A stretch of 64,000 bases of DNA from Pseudoglutamicibacter cumminsii (lineage in GTDB: Bacteria; Actinomycetota; Actinomycetes; Actinomycetales; Micrococcaceae), in contig NZ_QFWG01000006.1 in NCBI RefSeq assembly GCF_003143995.1, positions 62,001 to 126,000 on the forward strand, given 5' to 3'. The notes under the pieces are model-generated. The model was given only the letters and a program-made list of their open reading frames with translations, searched no databases and was not told the origin of the DNA. This document shows, one piece after another, positions 55,389 to 64,000 of this stretch. The position numbers were made by a program, and so were the translations under genes. How positions within the stretch are numbered: the stretch's first letter is position 1; each line of letters starts with the position of its first letter.

Positions 55389-56390
55389 ATGACGGTGGTT
55401 TCGTTTGATGGCGCTGGCGGCCCCGAGGTGATCACGGCAGGCCGCGGCGCGGTTCCCGTTCCTGGCCCGGGTGAGGTGTTGATCCGCGTGCATGCGTGTG
55501 GCGTGAACCCCGCGGATGTTTCACAGCGGGAGGGGAATTACCGCCCTCCGAAAGGCGCCTCCGATGTTCCAGGGCTTGAGGTCGCCGGCGAGGTGGTCGG
55601 CCACGGCCGCGGTGTGAATACCGATGTGTGGCCGTTGGGGGAGCGCGTGGTCGCGTTGATCGATGCGGGCGGCTATGCGGAGTATGCGGTCGCTCCGGTC
55701 GCGCAGGTTTTGCGGGTGCCTCGCGGTATCAGCTTGGTCGATGCGGCAGCTCTGATCGAGGTTGCGGCAACCGTGTATTCGAACCTCGTGATGACCACCC
55801 GCCTCCAGGCCGGCGAGACCGTTCTGGTGCACGGCGCATCGGGCGGTATCGGAACGTTCGCGGTGCAGTGGCTTGCAGCGCGAGGGCACGCGGTCTATGC
55901 CACCGCATCGACCGCCGATAAGTGCCAGTGGGCTCTCGATCGCGGCGCAACCGAGGCGATCAACTATAAGGACGAGGACTTCGTGGAGCGCATCAAGCAG
56001 CTCACCGACGGCCGCGGTGTGGACGTCGTGCTCGATGTGGTCGGCGGCGCGTACTTGGACCGTAACCTGAGGTGTTTAGCCATTGATGGCCGGATGGTCA
56101 CGATCGGTTTGGTTGGCGGCCGTAAAGCTGAGCTAGATATGGGTCGGATGATGGTTAAGCGGCTTTCGGTACACGGGACAACGTTGCGTGCGCGGCCCGC
56201 GGATCAGAAAGCGGTGATCGTTGCCGCGGTGGGTCAGCATGTCTGGCCTTTGATCGCCGATGGGCGGGTTACGGTGCCTGTTGATGCTCGCTTCCCGCTC
56301 GAGCAAGCAAGGGAAGCACACGAATATCTGGCTCGGAAAGAGCATTACGGAAAGATTGTTTTAACGACACATGCCGCGGACCGGGCGTAA
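55389..56390 (+). CDS. Zinc-independent NADPH:quinone oxidoreductase (MDR family)
   Basis: 333 residues of the medium-chain reductase fold. VVSFDGAGGPEVI at the start is typical of quinone oxidoreductases, VLVHGASGGIGTFAVQWLAARG gives the NADPH motif AxGGIG, and VDVVLDVVGGAYLDRNL and LDMGRMMVKRLSVHGTTLR follow the QorB/PIG3-type pattern. No structural-zinc Cys cluster. The frame is open further up (ATG 55320), but family alignment puts the start at 55389. Confidence 0.9.
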   Translation: MTVVSFDGAGGPEVITAGRGAVPVPGPGEVLIRVHACGVNPADVSQREGNYRPPKGASDVPGLEVAGEVVGHGRGVNTDVWPLGERVVALIDAGGYAEYAVAPVAQVLRVPRGISLVDAAALIEVAATVYSNLVMTTRLQAGETVLVHGASGGIGTFAVQWLAARGHAVYATASTADKCQWALDRGATEAINYKDEDFVERIKQLTDGRGVDVVLDVVGGAYLDRNLRCLAIDGRMVTIGLVGGRKAELDMGRMMVKRLSVHGTTLRARPADQKAVIVAAVGQHVWPLIADGRVTVPVDARFPLEQAREAHEYLARKEHYGKIVLTTHAADRA

Positions 56391-56437
56391 TGTGTCATGT
56401 ACACATCATCACGAACACCTATTGAATGGGGTTTCCA

Positions 56438-58693
56438 ATGTCCACAACCTCCGACGAGGTTCAACAGCCACCGGCGTATGTTGATCCTGACGTCCTAGAA
56501 GCTGAGGAACGTAAATGGACGCCAACCCGCATCATCGTGTGGGTCGGCGTCGCTCTTTTGGGTGCTGTCGGTTGGGGCGCTATCGCGCTCGGCCGCGGCG
56601 AACCGATCAACGCGGTATGGCTGGTTTTCGCGGCCGTCGGTACCTACCTGATCGCGTACCGCTTCTATGCAAAGTACATCGAGCGTAAGGTCGCTAAGCC
56701 TGATGACCGCAGGGCAACCCCGGCGGAAGTGAAGAATAACGGCCAGGACTACATGCCGACTGACCGTCGCGTCTTGTATGGCCACCACTTCGCTGCGATC
56801 GCGGGCGCTGGCCCGCTGGTTGGCCCGGTTCTGGCGGCCCAGATGGGTTACCTGCCTGGCACGATTTGGATCATCGTCGGTGTGATTCTTGCCGGCGCAG
56901 TTCAGGACTACCTCGTACTGTTCTTCTCGATGCGTTCCGGCGCGGTTTCGCTGGGTCAGATGGCTCGCCAGCAGCTGGGTCGCTTCGCTGGTACGGCGGC
57001 GATCATCGCGACCGTCTTTATTATGACGATCATCGTCGCGATCCTCGCGCTCGTCGTCGTGAACGCTCTGGGCGAGTCCGCGTGGGGCCTCTACTCGGTT
57101 GGCCTGACCATCCCGATCGCTCTGTTCATGGGCATCTACCTGCGCTTCTTGCGCCCGGGCAAGGTCATGGAAGTTTCCATCATCGGTTTCGTGCTGTTGA
57201 TGTTCGCCATCATCTCTGGCCGCTGGGTCGCTGAATCCGAGTGGGGCGCTTCGTTCTTCCACCTGGATAAGACCACGATCGCCTGGATGATCATCATCTA
57301 CGGTTTCGTCGCCGCTGTCCTTCCAGTGTGGCTGCTACTCGCGCCGCGCGACTACTTGTCGACGTTCATGAAGATCGGTGTGATCGCGCTGCTTGCGGTC
57401 GCGATTGTTGTGGTGCGCCCGATGCTGGATGCGCCTGCCGTATCGATGTTCGCCTCGGTCGAAAATGGGCCAGTGGTATCGGGTAAGTTGTTCCCGTTCC
57501 TGTTCGTGACGATTGCGTGTGGTGCCCTATCTGGCTTCCACGCTTTGATCTCCTCGGGTACCACGCCTAAGCTCGTTGAGAAGGAACGCCAGACCCGCTT
57601 CCTGGGTTACGGCGGCATGCTCATGGAGTCGTTTATCGCGATCATGGCGCTCGTTTGTGCCCTCGTGATCGACCGCGGCGTGTACTTCGCTATGAACTCG
57701 GGTGCCGGTCTCACGGGCGGCACAGTGGAAGGCGCGGTCCAGTTCGTGAACTCGCTCGGCTTGGTCGGTGCGACCGAGCTGACACCGAACATGCTGACCG
57801 AGCTTGCCAACAATGTCGGTGAAGAATCTGTCGTATCCCGTACAGGTGGCGCCCCGACGCTCGCGGTGGGTCTCGCCTACATCATGCAGCAATGGTTCGG
57901 CGGCATCTCAATGATGGGCTTCTGGTACCACTTCGCGATCATGTTCGAGGCCCTGTTCATCCTCACCGCTGTGGACGCCGGTACCCGTACCGCCCGCTTC
58001 ATGCTGCAGGACGCGTTCGGTAACTACATCCCTAAGTTCAAGGACATGTCGTGGAAACCGGGCGTCTGGATAACCACCGCGATCATGGTCGGCCTATGGG
58101 GCTACATCTTGATCTTGGGTGTCACTGACCCGCTCGGCGGTATTAACACGTTCTTCCCGCTGTTCGGTATTTCTAACCAGCTGCTGGCCGCGATCGCGTT
58201 GGCGATCGTCATGGCTATCGTGGCGAAGAAGCAACGCTTCAAGCACATCTGGGTCGTTGTCTTGCCGATGGCATTCGCCACGGTGATTACGATGTACGCC
58301 TCGCTTTTGAAGATCTTCTCGCCTAACCCTTCGGTCGGCTACTGGGCTAACCACTTCAAGTACAAGGAAGCGCTCGCCGCGGGCGAGACGAGCCTCGGCA
58401 CCGCCAATAGCGTTGAAGCGATGAACGCGGTTGTTCGCAACACGTTCGTCCAGGGATCGCTTTCGATCCTGTTTATGCTACTGGCGGCTATCGTGATTAC
58501 GGCTTCGACCATCGTCACGATCAAGGCTTACCGCCACGGCAAGGTCGTGGATCCGTTCGAGGTTGAGGACGTTGAGTCCCAGTACTACGCTCCGAGCGGT
58601 CTGATCGCTTCGAAGTCCGAGCGCGAACTCGAGAAGCGCTGGCAGGAATACGACGAGAAGGTCGCTGCCGGGGGCGCTCCACGGAAGGAGTGA
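56438..58693 (+). CDS. cstA: Carbon starvation protein A-type transporter
   Basis: 751 residues with about 16-18 helices. Marks of the CstA/BtsT family: GHHFAAIAGAGPLVGPVLAAQMGYLPG, FSMRSGAVSLGQMARQQLG, GFHALISSGTTPK and DAGTRTARFMLQDAFG. Members carry pyruvate or peptides, powered by protons. An in-frame ATG 12 bases earlier is an alternative start. Followed by the small YbdD-type gene, its usual partner. Confidence 0.95.
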   Translation: MSTTSDEVQQPPAYVDPDVLEAEERKWTPTRIIVWVGVALLGAVGWGAIALGRGEPINAVWLVFAAVGTYLIAYRFYAKYIERKVAKPDDRRATPAEVKNNGQDYMPTDRRVLYGHHFAAIAGAGPLVGPVLAAQMGYLPGTIWIIVGVILAGAVQDYLVLFFSMRSGAVSLGQMARQQLGRFAGTAAIIATVFIMTIIVAILALVVVNALGESAWGLYSVGLTIPIALFMGIYLRFLRPGKVMEVSIIGFVLLMFAIISGRWVAESEWGASFFHLDKTTIAWMIIIYGFVAAVLPVWLLLAPRDYLSTFMKIGVIALLAVAIVVVRPMLDAPAVSMFASVENGPVVSGKLFPFLFVTIACGALSGFHALISSGTTPKLVEKERQTRFLGYGGMLMESFIAIMALVCALVIDRGVYFAMNSGAGLTGGTVEGAVQFVNSLGLVGATELTPNMLTELANNVGEESVVSRTGGAPTLAVGLAYIMQQWFGGISMMGFWYHFAIMFEALFILTAVDAGTRTARFMLQDAFGNYIPKFKDMSWKPGVWITTAIMVGLWGYILILGVTDPLGGINTFFPLFGISNQLLAAIALAIVMAIVAKKQRFKHIWVVVLPMAFATVITMYASLLKIFSPNPSVGYWANHFKYKEALAAGETSLGTANSVEAMNAVVRNTFVQGSLSILFMLLAAIVITASTIVTIKAYRHGKVVDPFEVEDVESQYYAPSGLIASKSERELEKRWQEYDEKVAAGGAPRKE

Positions 58694-58702
58694 CGTGCTC
58701 TC

Positions 58703-58906
58703 ATGAGCCAGGTCATCGCATCAGTAACTGAGTTCCTCCGGAAGTCCGGCCGCTACTTCAGCGGTGTCGTCGGTGCAGATAAGTACCAGCGCTACGTTGA
58801 GCATTTTCGCCGGGCACATCCGGGCGAGGAGCCGCTCAGCGAGAAAGACTGGTGGCGCCAGTACCACGACTTCCAGGACAAAAACCCTGGAGCTCGCTGT
58901 TGCTGA
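58703..58906 (+). CDS. YbdD/YjiX-family small protein
   Basis: 67 residues. The family's GVVGADKYQRYVEHFRRAHPGEEPLSEKDWWRQYHDFQDKNPGARCC is complete. It accompanies CstA/BtsT in many genomes and is thought to modulate the transporter. Nine bases separate it from the cstA stop. Confidence 0.93.
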   Translation: MSQVIASVTEFLRKSGRYFSGVVGADKYQRYVEHFRRAHPGEEPLSEKDWWRQYHDFQDKNPGARCC

Positions 58907-58947
58907 GCCGCTACCGCTGACCATAGTTGCTGAGCCGCTGCCGTTGA
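58899..58947 (+). repeat. Two copies of a 22-bp direct repeat
   Basis: GTTGCTGAGCCGCTaCCGcTGA and a near copy at 58926-58947 (two differences), 27 bases apart, across the end of ybdD and the gap after it. Confidence 0.8.
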
Positions 58948-58981
58948 GGCTTAGCGCTCTCAAACCAGCTATCTTGGGTGC

Positions 58982-59467
58982 ATGCGTGAGTTTTTCAAAA
59001 GCATGTTCGGGAACCCCGACCGCAAGGACACTAAAGAGCTGGGCGAGGGCGTGTGGCGCTCGGACTATTGGCGGTTTCGGCGCGCGGTGGACCGTATGCA
59101 CCAGGTTCTGGAGCAGGCTCAATCTGACAGCGCGTATAGCGTGATCCTCACGTACGCGGACGAGGTGGGGGACCATCTTGACCGCGTACGTGAGGTGACA
59201 CGTAGAGCGCACGCCGCGTTCCCGTCGTCGGGGGACCACGTTCCTGCGGCAGCGATGGATGTCCACAACGCGCTCACCAAAGCGGCCACACATGCCGCGA
59301 CGCTCGCGCAGTCTGCCGCGATGCTCGGCTGGGGCACAGCAACGGAAGCTTCGGAAGCCGGGTGCCTCTCCGTGGCGCAAGAGAACCTGGACCGCAAGAG
59401 CGGGGCAGTGGACTCTCAGATCAGCAAGGCGGAAACCGCCCTGCAAGAAGCGCTGCAAGGCACATAG
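58982..59467 (+). CDS. Uncharacterised helical protein
   Basis: 161 residues, almost wholly alpha-helical by pattern, with four amphipathic stretches (SDYWRFRRAVDRMHQVLEQAQSDSA; EVGDHLDRVREVTRRAHAAFPSSG; AMDVHNALTKAATHAATLAQSAAML; AQENLDRKSGAVDSQISKAETALQEAL). A four-helix bundle is plausible. No signal or membrane segment. No named family. A GGGTG is close to the ATG; a terminator follows. Confidence 0.65.
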   Translation: MREFFKSMFGNPDRKDTKELGEGVWRSDYWRFRRAVDRMHQVLEQAQSDSAYSVILTYADEVGDHLDRVREVTRRAHAAFPSSGDHVPAAAMDVHNALTKAATHAATLAQSAAMLGWGTATEASEAGCLSVAQENLDRKSGAVDSQISKAETALQEALQGT

Positions 59468-59489
59468 ATAAAGCTAAATAAGCAATGCA

Positions 59490-59533
59490 AAAGGTTCGGG
59501 GCCGCACCAATACTGGTACGGCCCCGAACCTTT
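59490..59533. terminator. Terminator beside tRNA-Thr(CGT)
   Basis: Fifteen-base perfect arms AAAGGTTCGGGGCCG/CGGCCCCGAACCTTT; ends the helical-protein transcript and, in reverse, the tRNA. Confidence 0.9.
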
Positions 59534-59540
59534 CTGTGAG

Positions 59541-59613
59541 AGCCCCCTGCCGGAATCGAACCGGCGACCTTTTCATTACGAGTGAAACGCTCTACCGACT
59601 GAGCTAAGGAGGC
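59541..59613 (-). tRNA. tRNA-Thr(CGT)
   Basis: Acceptor GCCTCCT/AGGGGGC (one G-T pair), D arm TAGCTCAGTCGGTAGAGC, anticodon stem TTTCA/TGAAA with loop CTCGTAA (anticodon CGT), T loop GTTCGATTC, no encoded CCA. Confidence 0.95.
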
Positions 59614-59724
59614 CTGGCGGTGAACCGCCGGCATACACAAAGGTGCATGCCACGAGTCGAAACTCTATCGGTTCACAGCGCCGCGGTCAAAACGAGTCCG
59701 CAACCCTTCAGTTGCTAACAGTTG

Positions 59725-61287
59725 CTAGCACGAAGTTTTGCTCGGCATTTCCCCCTGGGTCAGGTACTTGTCGACGCCCGCTGTAACGCACATGTTGGAA
59801 CGTCCGTAAGCGGTGTGGCCCCATCCGTCCCAGGTGAGCAGGGTCGAACCTGGAAGCTGCTTCTGCAGGCTCTCAGCCCAGTGGTACGGGGTTGCAGGGT
59901 CGTGCTTGGTGCCAACCACCAAAACTGGCGGGATCTCGTCAGACACCGTGAACTTATCCTGCGCGGCTGCACCGGCGTTAGGCCAGCCGGCACAACCATC
60001 GCTCTCGCTGAGTGCCTCCCCATAGAACGGAGCTTCCTTAGCGAACTTCTTGCGGGATTCTTGACGCGATTCCTCGGTGAGCTCCGGGAGCTTGTAGTCC
60101 ATGCAGTTGTAAGCGCGGAATGCCTCGCTCGAGTTGGTGCTGTAAGTTCCGTCCATCTCGCGGTCGTTCGAAAGATCCCACAAGAACACCAGGCCCGATG
60201 GGTCCTTCTGCTTGATCGCAAGGTTCAGCGCCTCAGTTAGCATCTCGTGGGCAGCCGGCTCGTACATCGGCAAGAGGATCGCTTCGAACGCGGCGGCACC
60301 GGTGAGCTGGCGGCCATCATCGATCTTGAGCGGCTTGGCATCCCACTCGTTGATCCAGTAGGTGAGCTTCTTACGGCCATCCGCAACATCACCATCGAAC
60401 CAGCAGTTTGTTTGCTGAGCGCACGACTCCAGGTAATGGTCCAGGCTCTCTTCGAAGGACTTCGCCTGGTCCAACGCGACCTCTTCGATGCCAAGCGATG
60501 GGTCCATCGCCGCATCGAGCACCATGCGTCCAGCGTTGCCCGGGAACATCGACAAGTACTGGGCTCCAAGCTTGGTGCCGTAGGAATAACCGAGGTAATC
60601 GAGCTTCTCTTCGCCCAGCGCCGCGCGGAGGATATCCATGTCGTGCGCGGAGTTCGGCGTTGTGATCTGGCTCAGGAGCTCTTCCGGCTTAGTTTTCTGC
60701 TTGCATTTGACCACATCGGCTTCTGCGGCCTTCTTGATTTCGTCAACGCCCTTATCGTCGTTGCTCGGCATGCGTGAATCGGACATCTGCTGGTCACGGT
60801 CTTCGTCCGTGAAGCAGTTCACGGACGTGGACTGGCCCACACCGCGCGGATCGAAACCCACGATGTCGTAGTTCTTGCGGAGGGTACGCGAGAACATCAT
60901 GGTGGCTGAGTCTTTGACCATGTTGACGCCCGAGCCGCCCGGCCCGCCAGGGTTAACAACGAGGCTGCGTTCTGATTTCTCGGTTGCCTTTGCGCGGATC
61001 AGCTCGAGCGTGATGGAACCCTCGCCTGGCTTCTCATAGTTCAAAGGAACGGTGAGTTCGCCGCATTCGAAGTCGTCGCATTTCTTCCAGTCGATCTTCT
61101 GCTGGTAGAAAGACTTGAGCTCTTCGTTGCTTGCCGCGGCTGATTCGGAAGCGCTCGATGGGTCGGCTGGGGCAGGCTTGGATGCGCCACCACCGCACGC
61201 TGTCAGGGTCAACGCAATGGCGGCGGCCGCTGCACCGAACATGGTGAGGCGTCGGGGCTCACGACGGGTCTTGTGTGGGGAAGTCAC
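59725..61287 (-). CDS. Secreted TAP-type alpha/beta-hydrolase lipoprotein
   Basis: 520 residues from GTG 61287 (MTSPHKTRREPRRLTMF; GAGGAC upstream). Lipobox ALTLTACGGG makes it a lipoprotein. The hydrolase fold has VVNPGGPGGSGVN (oxyanion), FDPRGVGQST, GYSYGTKLGAQY (Ser nucleophile), an acid in a PVLVVGTKHDPATPYHWAE loop and His in TWDGWGHTAYG. Pairs of Cys (CAQQTNCW) suggest disulfides. The family (SlpD/SlpE, tripeptidyl aminopeptidase) cuts short peptides at the cell surface. It follows holB, as in many Micrococcaceae. Confidence 0.92.
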   Translation of the reverse strand: MTSPHKTRREPRRLTMFGAAAAAIALTLTACGGGASKPAPADPSSASESAAASNEELKSFYQQKIDWKKCDDFECGELTVPLNYEKPGEGSITLELIRAKATEKSERSLVVNPGGPGGSGVNMVKDSATMMFSRTLRKNYDIVGFDPRGVGQSTSVNCFTDEDRDQQMSDSRMPSNDDKGVDEIKKAAEADVVKCKQKTKPEELLSQITTPNSAHDMDILRAALGEEKLDYLGYSYGTKLGAQYLSMFPGNAGRMVLDAAMDPSLGIEEVALDQAKSFEESLDHYLESCAQQTNCWFDGDVADGRKKLTYWINEWDAKPLKIDDGRQLTGAAAFEAILLPMYEPAAHEMLTEALNLAIKQKDPSGLVFLWDLSNDREMDGTYSTNSSEAFRAYNCMDYKLPELTEESRQESRKKFAKEAPFYGEALSESDGCAGWPNAGAAAQDKFTVSDEIPPVLVVGTKHDPATPYHWAESLQKQLPGSTLLTWDGWGHTAYGRSNMCVTAGVDKYLTQGEMPSKTSC

Positions 61288-61357
61288 GGTGTCCTCGCTG
61301 TTGTCGACGGTTGGGTTGTAGGTCTTGTGATTACTAAGCGGCTTGTTATCGGCCTGC

Positions 61358-62530
61358 TTATTGCCGGGCAACGGTGCGCCCGCGCGGGTTGACGATGATC
61401 GCGGCCATGAGTGCTTCGATCGCTACCTGTGGACTCACATTACCGGCGATTCGTTCGCGCGCGGTCGCGATGTGGTCGATCGCGGCTACCGAATGGCCTG
61501 GATTGGTCGCGGTCGCGTACTGGGTCAATTGCGGTGTCAGGTGAGCGTTGACGAGCTCTTGATCTGTTCCGAGCTGGATCGTCAAAACGTCGCGGAAGAA
61601 CGTTGTCAGGTCGATCAGTGCGCGGTCTATCGAGTCCGTGGTTCCTCGCCGGCCGCGGCGTTTAGCGGCGTCGGAAAGGCGTTTGAACTCTGACCGCAAC
61701 TGCCGCGGGATCGATTCTTCGGGGGAGAGGCCGAACGTCTCGCGCAGCGCCGCCTCATCTGACTGGGTTCGCTCTTCAACCGAGGCCGTCGCTTCCGCCG
61801 TTGCGATCTCAACGAAATGAGCCGCCGCAGCCATCGCGTTAGCGATGTTCGTAGCCCGGAACGGCGTATTCACAATGTCTTCGCGCCGCTGCCGGGCACC
61901 CTCATCGCGCGCAAGCCGCCGAGCGACACCGATGTGCCCCTGCGATACCCGGGCCGCGAATTCAGCTTGCTCCGGCGTCAGCCCGTCCCTGCGCACCAAA
62001 AGTTCCGCAACATCGGCGTTATCTGGGATGCGCAACGTGACGTTGCGGCAACGGGAACGGATAGTGATCAAAACATCCGCAGGCGATGGCGCGCACAGGA
62101 TCCACACGGTGTGTGGGGGCGGTTCTTCGATCGCTTTCAGCAAGACGTTGGTTGTGCGTTCCGTCATGCGGTCGGCGTCTTCGACGATGATGATGCGCCA
62201 CCGGCCGGTCGCGGGTCGGTCATGCGCGGTATTGATGAGGTGTCGGACGTCCTCAATCGAGTAGGTCACGTTTTCTGTGGTGACCATGCTGACGTCGGGG
62301 TGGGTTCCTGCGAGCACGGTGCGGCAAGCCTGGCATTCACCGCATCCCTTCGAGGCAGGGTCCGGTTGTTCGCATTCAAGTGCCGCGGCGAAAGCCCTCG
62401 CAGCGTTGGTGCGGCCGGAACCAGGCGGTCCGGTCATGAGCCACGCGTGGGTCATTGCACCGCCGGTTGCCGCTCGTTGTAGTTGTTCAATAACGCGCTC
62501 TTGCCCCGGGAGGTCTTTCCACACGCTCAT
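61358..62530 (-). CDS. holB: DNA polymerase III subunit delta prime
   Basis: 390 residues. AAA+ clamp-loader fold with GPPGSGRTNAA where the P-loop Lys is Arg40, so it should not hydrolyse ATP, as in other delta-prime proteins. Zinc Cys in KGCGECQACRTV, a Walker-B-like IIIVEDADRMT and the SRC sensor motif TIRSRCRN follow. It opens the sliding clamp together with gamma/tau and delta. The ATG overlaps the tmk stop (ATGA). Confidence 0.95.
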   Translation of the reverse strand: MSVWKDLPGQERVIEQLQRAATGGAMTHAWLMTGPPGSGRTNAARAFAAALECEQPDPASKGCGECQACRTVLAGTHPDVSMVTTENVTYSIEDVRHLINTAHDRPATGRWRIIIVEDADRMTERTTNVLLKAIEEPPPHTVWILCAPSPADVLITIRSRCRNVTLRIPDNADVAELLVRRDGLTPEQAEFAARVSQGHIGVARRLARDEGARQRREDIVNTPFRATNIANAMAAAAHFVEIATAEATASVEERTQSDEAALRETFGLSPEESIPRQLRSEFKRLSDAAKRRGRRGTTDSIDRALIDLTTFFRDVLTIQLGTDQELVNAHLTPQLTQYATATNPGHSVAAIDHIATARERIAGNVSPQVAIEALMAAIIVNPRGRTVARQ

Positions 62531-63210
62531 GCGTTCTCCCCAGCGCTACGGGGCACCCCATCGAGATGCGGGGAGACCGCCGCATAGATTTGCTGCGCAA
62601 TGTCCTCGATGCTGGCCCGCGCATCGATCACAAGGTAACGCTGCGGATCCAGGGCCGCGATGCGCTCAAACTCCTCCATGAGAGTCCCGTGGAACTCATC
62701 AGATTCAGCTTCGATGCGGTCACTGGTTCCCCGCTCACCTTGCCGCGCGCGGGAATCCGCTACCGGCATCGTGAGCACAAGCGTGAGGTCAGGTTTCAGC
62801 CCGCGGACAGCGGGCGCGTTGATCGCGGAAACCGTTTCGAGTCCGAGTCCTCGGCCGGCACCTTGATATGCGAGAGAGGAGTCGAGGAAGCGGTCAGAGA
62901 TCACGACCGCCCCGTCGCGTAGCCACGGCAGGATCTTGTCGTTGACGTGAGCTGAACGCGCCGCCGCGTAGATCAGCGCTTCAGTGATGGGGTCCATTGG
63001 CGCGTACGTTGGGTCAAGCACGATGCCGCGCAGGGCTTCGGAGACGGGTGTTCCTCCTGGCTCGCGGGTCGTCTCAACGCGGAGGCCGGCTGAACGCAAA
63101 CTTTCGGCGAGGAGTTGGACTTGGGTCGACTTGCCGGTGCCGTCGCCTCCCTCGAACACGATGAATACACCGGAGAGGTTCCGGGGTTGCTGCGTTGAAT
63201 CTCCCTGCAT
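62527..63210 (-). CDS. tmk: Thymidylate kinase
   Basis: 227 residues. P-loop FEGGDGTGKSTQ; TREPGGTPVSEALR carries the nucleotide-interacting Arg; SDRFLDSSLAYQGAGRGLG is the DR(Y/F) motif. Phosphorylates dTMP to dTDP. First gene of a tmk-holB pair. Confidence 0.97.
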   Translation of the reverse strand: MQGDSTQQPRNLSGVFIVFEGGDGTGKSTQVQLLAESLRSAGLRVETTREPGGTPVSEALRGIVLDPTYAPMDPITEALIYAAARSAHVNDKILPWLRDGAVVISDRFLDSSLAYQGAGRGLGLETVSAINAPAVRGLKPDLTLVLTMPVADSRARQGERGTSDRIEAESDEFHGTLMEEFERIAALDPQRYLVIDARASIEDIAQQIYAAVSPHLDGVPRSAGENA

Positions 63211-63355
63211 GCCTTTAACCCTACCGTTGTAGAGGGGACCCTACCGGTGTCCAGGTGATCAGAGGTCAGCAAATTGAGGTAGCTCGAGACTAAAGGTTGG
63301 TAACACGGCCCTGTAGCCTCCGGCGGGGCGGGCAAGACCACATAGAATGGTGCAC

Positions 63356-63712
63356 ATGACTTGGGCTCTCATGACCGAATTCGTGATTTCCGTTGTGATC
63401 GACGGAATCATCTTCGTTCTCGCGCTGATCGCACTCCTGGACTGCCTCGGGCATCCGGCGGATCGTTTCCGTGTCTTCAGCAGGATGTCTAAAGGAGCAT
63501 GGGCGGGAGTCCTTGCGGCAGCCGCGCTCCTAACAGGTCTTTCATGCATCAGCGGAGTGAGCGCCCTCATGGGCACAGCCTTCGCGACAGGCATCCTGGG
63601 TGCAGGCGGGTTCGGAATGATCCTGATCTTGGCTTCCGCGGTCTTCACCGGCGTGTACCTAGCAGGTGTTCGCCCTAACGTGTCCGGCAAGAACGGGTAC
63701 GGATCGTATTAA
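63356..63712 (+). CDS. Small membrane protein (DUF2516-like)
   Basis: 118 residues, three hydrophobic helices (EFVISVVIDGIIFVLALIALLDCL; GVLAAAALLTGLSCISGVSALMG; GFGMILILASAVFTGVYLAGVRP). The opening LxDCLGHPADRFRVFSRMSKGAW matches the actinobacterial DUF2516 family as I remember it. ATG 63356 is chosen; ATG 63347 (MVH) is possible. Precedes gpmA. Confidence 0.75.
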   Translation: MTWALMTEFVISVVIDGIIFVLALIALLDCLGHPADRFRVFSRMSKGAWAGVLAAAALLTGLSCISGVSALMGTAFATGILGAGGFGMILILASAVFTGVYLAGVRPNVSGKNGYGSY

Positions 63713-63721
63713 GCCGTAGCG

Positions 63722-63785
63722 CCCATCGTCATCTAAACCCATCGTTATCTAAACCCATCGTCATCTAAACACCTCGTCAGTTAGG
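63722..63785 (+). repeat. 16-bp tandem repeats before gpmA
   Basis: Three near-identical copies of CCCATCGTCATCTAAA (one base changed in the second) at 63722, 63738 and 63754, then a degenerate copy to 63785. Lies 33-96 bases before the gpmA start. Confidence 0.85.
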
Positions 63786-63817
63786 CACCTCGCTCCCGCG
63801 AGGATGAAAGGCGGATC

Positions 63818-64000
63818 ATGACTTATAAGCTGATTTTGCTTCGGCACGGTCAGAGCGAGTGGAACGAGAAGAACTTGTTCACTGGCTGGTATGACGTGAC
63901 GTTGACTGAGAAGGGGCGTGCGGAAGCTAAGCGTGGCGGTGAGCTGCTCAAGGAGACCGGCAACCTGCCTGACATTCTTCACACGTCGCTTCTGACCCGC
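63818..64000 (+). CDS. gpmA: 2,3-bisphosphoglycerate-dependent phosphoglycerate mutase, 5' part
   Basis: The first 61 codons, cut by the window edge. [37 protein letters not shown] contains the phospho-His signature and the GpmA-specific NLFTGW. Glycolytic interconversion of 3- and 2-phosphoglycerate. AAAGGCGGATC precedes the ATG. Confidence 0.95.
   Translation, partial: MTYKLILLRHGQSEWNEKNLFTGWYDVTLTEKGRAEAKRGGELLKETGNLPDILHTSLLTR

Overview
The window reads as a chromosome segment of a high-GC Actinomycetota, most likely Micrococcaceae (Arthrobacter/Rothia relatives). This is inferred from strong G/C third-position bias, GTP-type PEP carboxykinase, a ~1,650-residue Lhr helicase, a RecQ-phosphoribosyltransferase fusion, the order tmk-holB-TAP-type hydrolase-tRNA-Thr, CstA with YbdD, and many ATGA start/stop overlaps. 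No ribosomal RNA is present, so the genus is not fixed.

Layout. 1-11.3 kb: a cytochrome b-type membrane subunit, a HAD phosphatase, a large secreted subtilisin-like protease (TTG start), a pyridoxal kinase, a queuosine-precursor transporter convergent with tgt (in an operon with a NUDIX-like and an uncharacterised gene), and an old-yellow-enzyme reductase. 11.3-18.5 kb: a minus-strand run (RluA-type pseudouridine synthase, DedA-like protein, large membrane protein, amidotransferase), then a manganese-type ABC transporter operon behind a DtxR/MntR-like palindrome. 18.5-29.3 kb: lhr, then a compact minus-strand operon of a radical SAM enzyme, two small membrane proteins and a divergent Lgt homologue, then rlmH, GNAT, PAP2 and tRNA-Ser(CGA). 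29.3-34.9 kb: tadA, upp, a two-component system whose kinase AND regulator genes each carry a single-base frameshift, a receiver-less winged-helix regulator and a SixA-like phosphatase. 35-49.6 kb: tRNA-Arg(ACG), pckG, a DCC protein, phosphomannomutase, RecQ-like helicase, Raf-inhibitor-like and VIT-family proteins, a lipoprotein, tRNA-Ser(GCT), a prolyl oligopeptidase and an FAD/NAD(P) protein.

49.6-55.2 kb is a visibly more A/T-rich integrated element of about 5.5 kb. It sits in the 3' end of tRNA-Ser(TGA), with 15-bp direct repeats at both ends inside a longer imperfect duplication that includes the tRNA terminator. It carries a tyrosine integrase, an excisionase-like protein, a DUF3631-type ATPase, three uncharacterised proteins and a structured non-coding segment, but no structural or conjugation gene. 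It looks like a minimal satellite or integrative plasmid.

55.2-64 kb: quinone reductase, cstA-ybdD, tRNA-Thr(CGT), a TAP-type lipoprotein hydrolase, holB-tmk, a DUF2516-like protein, and the start of gpmA behind a 16-bp tandem repeat.

The observations I rate highest are the radical SAM/Lgt-like membrane operon, the tRNA-Ser element with its inverted 9-bp repeat arrays, and the doubly frameshifted two-component system.
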